Shown here: piece by piece, positions 61,246-64,000 of the stretch
Layout of the letters: every line of letters begins with the position of its first letter
Numbering within the stretch: the stretch's first letter is position 1
Source: Rubripirellula reticaptiva
Lineage (GTDB): Bacteria; Planctomycetota; Planctomycetia; Pirellulales; Pirellulaceae
Direction of reading: 5' to 3'
Length of the DNA: 64,000 bases
Assembly (NCBI RefSeq): GCF_007860175.1
Contig: NZ_SJPX01000004.1
Location: 186,001 to 250,000 of the forward strand
The notes under the pieces: model-generated
Databases searched by the model: none
Seen by the model: only the letters and a program-made list of their open reading frames with translations
What the model was told of the DNA's origin: nothing
Made by a program: the position numbers and the translations under genes

Positions 61246-64000
61246 TTAGGTTCCGTCGGAATCGTTATTTGACTGGTTGTCGAGGGCCTCGCTGCGGCGA
61301 GCCATGAGTTCTTCGAGAGATTCGTTATCGGATTTTTCTCCCGATCCTTGCATGATCAGTAACGGGTCGACAGCGCGCCAGGCCGGCATCTGAGCCAGCA
61401 ATCCAGACGCCAGAACACCGCTTCGTAATGCCCAAGCAATGACACCGACGGTCACGCTAGAGGCCGCTGCTCCGGTTGCGCCTACGACGATCAGGTCACC
61501 TTGGATTTGGGATTCAAGCTGGTTTCGATGTTGGTCCAATTCGTTCCACATCGCGCCCGGTTGGGTTAGCAAAATGTAGTTCAGTTGGGACTGCGTCAAT
61601 TCGGATTGCGTGTCAAGAACGTTGCTTCGGGATTCAGAATCTTTGGAGCTTTGGCGATCTTCTTCGTTGAGAGAATTTCTGGAATCGATATCGCTTCCGT
61701 CTTGGGAAAGGATTGCCGCCAATGCCGCTGGATTGCTCGACTGAGCAACCGTCGACGAAGTGTAGGAAGCCTCGACGGCGGTCGGCATCACCATGTTTGG
61801 TTTGTCGTCATCGTCGTCATCGGAATTTTTTGAGGTGACGATGCCGCTGACGATCACGTTTTTGTCGCTATCGGAATCGCTAGATGCCTCTTTGCCAGAG
61901 TCGTCATCCGAGTCGCCCGACGTGCTGGTCGAATCCGTTGATTTCGAAGCATCCGGTAACAGTCCCGACGGCAGCAACGGAACGGTGGAGGATTCCCTAG
62001 CATTGACCGTCAATACGAACGATGCATCCCTAAAGAGGCCCCCGATGTCGGTTGCTCGCACTATCACGTTGACGGTGGGTTCAGTATCGAAGGCCAACGA
62101 TTCCGTGCTCTTTAGTTTCAGTTGGCCGGCAATGATTTCGAACCTTGCATCGTCAACGGACCAAGTGTGTAGGTCACCGGCATCGGGATCGATGGCTGTT
62201 AGAGTCCCGACGAACGCCCCGGCTGCAGATTCCGCGACGCTCGAATTGTCGAGATTGATTCCGGTCGGCGCCTCGTTAGACGGACCGATGTTGACGTTAT
62301 ACGACGCAGAGTCTTCTGGATTACCAGCGATCGCCGGGTCATCGATGCTGACGGTGACGTCAAGCGAGTCGTTGGTTTCAAAGTCCAGCGACGCGTTGGC
62401 AATCAGTCGTAGTTCATTGCCGACAATTTCAAAACTCGCCGCATCGTCTCCCGACAACGTCAATGTTTCACTGCCAAGTCCATCGTCGCTGATCACGATC
62501 GTAGCGATCACAATCGCCGTGCTGGTGTCGGTGTTTTCATCCAAGTTCGTGACGATTGGCGTCAGTGAGATCGACGGAGCTTCGTTGATGTCACCAACCG
62601 TGATCGTATGGGCGGCGGAGTTGTCAGGGCTTCCGGGAATTGACGTGTCGTCGACGTCCACCGAGACATCAAGCGATGCATTCGATTCAAAGTTGAGCGA
62701 TGCACCGGCGATCAGGCGAAGTTGATTACCGACGATTTCGAACATTGCCGCATCCGCGCCCGACAACGACAACGTTTCAGATCCCACCGAATCGTCCGTC
62801 ACGGTGATGGTTGCCACGACGATCGCCGACGTGGTGTCGGTGTCTTCATCCAGGTTGGCAACCACCGGCGTGAGTGTGACGACGGGAGACTCGTTGATGT
62901 TGTTGACGGTAACGGTGTAGTTCGCAGAATCATCTGGATTGCCAGCGATCGCCGGGTCATCGATGTTGACGGTGACGTCAAGTGAGTCGTTGGTTTCAAA
63001 GTCCAGCGATGCGTTGGCAATCACTCGTAGCTCATTGCCAACAATTTCAAACATCGCTGCATCGTTGCCCGACAACGTCAACGTTTCACTGCCCAGTGCA
63101 TCGTCGCTGATCACAATCGTGGCGATGGTGATGGCCGAGCTGGTGTCGGTGTTTTCATCCAAGTTCGTGACGATTGGCGTCAGTGAGATCGATGGAGCTT
63201 CGTTTTGGTCGGTTACGTCAATCGTCAGCGTTTCGTCGTAAATGTTCGTTGCCGAATCAATGACGCGGACGACGACGGAATACGAGCCTTGTCGTTCAAA
63301 GTCCACGATCCCATCGCTGAGAACAAGCTCATTGGATCCGTTGATTGTGAATTTTGTTTCATCGGCACCACCTACGACTACCCAAGTGAACGTTTCGCCA
63401 ACGTCAGAGTCGGTCGCGGTAAGCCCACCAAGGCTGATTCCAGCCGTCGTGTCAGTGTTCTCGGTCACCGAGAAAGTGTTTGGGGCGATGTCCGTGGGCG
63501 CAGCATTGGTGACTGTATAGAAGAGTTGTAGCTGCGGCGCCGATGCACCTTCGCTGCTGGAATACGTGTACGAGTTTCCGCTGGTGTTTTCGCTGCCGAG
63601 GATCAAACCATGGTTGACGGTTGATCCCATCACCCACTCTTGAACAAGTGTGGTGATGTTCCAGGCATGTTGACCGGTGGTGGTGGCGTTGAAGGTCGCG
63701 ACCGCAGTTGTGTCAAACGTGCCGCCGTTCCAAGTTGCCGTATTGGTTCGATTGTCCCAGCTAGGGAAACCAGTTGCACCGTCTTGGTTGCCTTGGACCC
63801 ATGACTCGGTGACTTCGTAGACACCGATGTCGAATACACCCGAGCCGGCGGTTGCTTGCATCGTTAAGTTTGCCCCGGTAATCGTGGCGCCGACCGGAAT
63901 GCTGCTGAAATCAAACTGCAATAGAATGCGTGAATCGCCGATGCTGCCGCCCAAATGGTCGATCACCAACGTTTCGGAGATTCCATAGTTGAAGTCGGAT
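61246..64000 (-). CDS. Cadherin-repeat surface protein with DNRLRE-like module and C-terminal anchor, 5' end outside window
   Basis: The reading frame is open to the right edge of the window, so the start lies beyond it; at least 917 residues are visible. The visible part starts with a DNRLRE-type module (ILLQFDFSSIPVGATITGA and LTMQATAGSGVFDIGVYEV), then cadherin-like repeats: one diverged, three exact-length 103-residue units (NEAPSISLTPIVTNLDE), and a last one. A Ser/Asp-rich disordered region (SDSTSTSGDSDDDSGKE) precedes a hydrophobic helix ending LLAQMPAWRAVDPLLIM, a C-terminal signature known from very large bacterial adhesins and cadherin-like proteins. Calcium-dependent adhesion is inferred. 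Neighbours are the hybrid kinase and HD-GYP genes. Confidence 0.88.
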   Translation of the reverse strand, partial: SDFNYGISETLVIDHLGGSIGDSRILLQFDFSSIPVGATITGANLTMQATAGSGVFDIGVYEVTESWVQGNQDGATGFPSWDNRTNTATWNGGTFDTTAVATFNATTTGQHAWNITTLVQEWVMGSTVNHGLILGSENTSGNSYTYSSSEGASAPQLQLFYTVTNAAPTDIAPNTFSVTENTDTTAGISLGGLTATDSDVGETFTWVVVGGADETKFTINGSNELVLSDGIVDFERQGSYSVVVRVIDSATNIYDETLTIDVTDQNEAPSISLTPIVTNLDENTDTSSAITIATIVISDDALGSETLTLSGNDAAMFEIVGNELRVIANASLDFETNDSLDVTVNIDDPAIAGNPDDSANYTVTVNNINESPVVTLTPVVANLDEDTDTTSAIVVATITVTDDSVGSETLSLSGADAAMFEIVGNQLRLIAGASLNFESNASLDVSVDVDDTSIPGSPDNSAAHTITVGDINEAPSISLTPIVTNLDENTDTSTAIVIATIVISDDGLGSETLTLSGDDAASFEIVGNELRLIANASLDFETNDSLDVTVSIDDPAIAGNPEDSASYNVNIGPSNEAPTGINLDNSSVAESAAGAFVGTLTAIDPDAGDLHTWSVDDARFEIIAGQLKLKSTESLAFDTEPTVNVIVRATDIGGLFRDASFVLTVNARESSTVPLLPSGLLPDASKSTDSTSTSGDSDDDSGKEASSDSDSDKNVIVSGIVTSKNSDDDDDDKPNMVMPTAVEASYTSSTVAQSSNPAALAAILSQDGSDIDSRNSLNEEDRQSSKDSESRSNVLDTQSELTQSQLNYILLTQPGAMWNELDQHRNQLESQIQGDLIVVGATGAAASSVTVGVIAWALRSGVLASGLLAQMPAWRAVDPLLIMQGSGEKSDNESLEELMARRSEALDNQSNNDSDGT
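62278..63204 (-). repeat. Three tandem 309-bp (103-codon) cadherin-like units
   Basis: Units run 63204-62896, 62895-62587 and 62586-62278 (starts at the Asn of NE-A/S-P). All have exactly 309 bp. The first and third are nearly the same; the second differs most, which suggests an ABA-like origin or gene conversion between outer units. Confidence 0.85.

Noticed and set aside
1-64000. tRNA, rRNA, phage, IS element or defence-system genes
   Set aside because: I looked through the intergenic gaps and the protein content and found no cloverleaf-like sequence, transposase, integrase, Cas, restriction or toxin-antitoxin gene that I could support.

Overview
This window looks like a chromosomal segment of a marine planctomycete of the Pirellulaceae, in or near Rhodopirellula/Rubripirellula. 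The evidence is a set of lineage markers: an N-terminal LEPR-XLL-type motif plus a C-terminal type I dockerin pair on a 2,061-residue surface protein, a YTV-repeat protein of the kind proposed as planctomycete cell-wall protein, a secreted sulfatase, a DUF5117-type metalloprotease, small Tyr/Pro-rich secreted proteins and wide gene-poor gaps. I see no phage, insertion sequence, CRISPR array, rRNA or tRNA.

Layout. 1-7.5 kb: the end of a WD40 protein, then the giant PPC/Calx-beta/GEVED/dockerin protein, which carries a perfect 707-bp internal direct repeat. 8.4-12.8 kb: a minus-strand operon of aldehyde dehydrogenase, a double class II aldolase (second copy degenerate) and an Mqo-family quinone oxidoreductase. 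13.4-20.4 kb: a secreted metzincin-type protease, glyA, a single-domain response regulator and a PAS-GAF-receiver protein. 21.6-24.2 kb: the YTV protein with its own terminator. 24.4-30.7 kb: a crotonase-fold protein without the two hydratase glutamates, a DMT transporter, a sulfatase and a DPP-IV-like peptidase. 30.9-33.4 kb: rplU (without rpmA), a Ser/Thr kinase and a secreted FKBP isomerase. 33.5-38.7 kb: a tightly coupled four-gene minus-strand operon (YtrA-like regulator, ABC ATPase, large permease, membrane-anchored protein of unknown function) with a visible promoter/operator. 38.9-41.0 kb: an MnmE-like GTPase lacking the C-terminal CxGK, overlapping an isoaspartyl peptidase/asparaginase. 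41.1-46.0 kb: Tad pilus genes cpaF/tadA, tadB and tadC with two small secreted proteins upstream. 46.4-50.8 kb: a type IIA topoisomerase pair. 50.9-55.6 kb: a TPR-redoxin protein and a molybdate-type ABC operon. 55.8-64 kb: a USP-DUF389 membrane protein, a receiver-HD-GYP protein, a hybrid histidine kinase with Hpt, and a cadherin-repeat surface protein that runs off the right edge.

Themes. Large repetitive surface proteins, a partial Tad pilus locus and c-di-GMP/phosphorelay signalling point to envelope structure and attachment. The most unusual items are the charge-segregated 14-residue repeats of the YTV protein, the exact intragenic duplication, the truncated MnmE-like GTPase, the aldolase/pseudo-aldolase fusion in an operon with Mqo, and the unknown fourth protein of the YtrA-ABC operon. 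Functional statements come from recognised motifs and known families; no database search was run.
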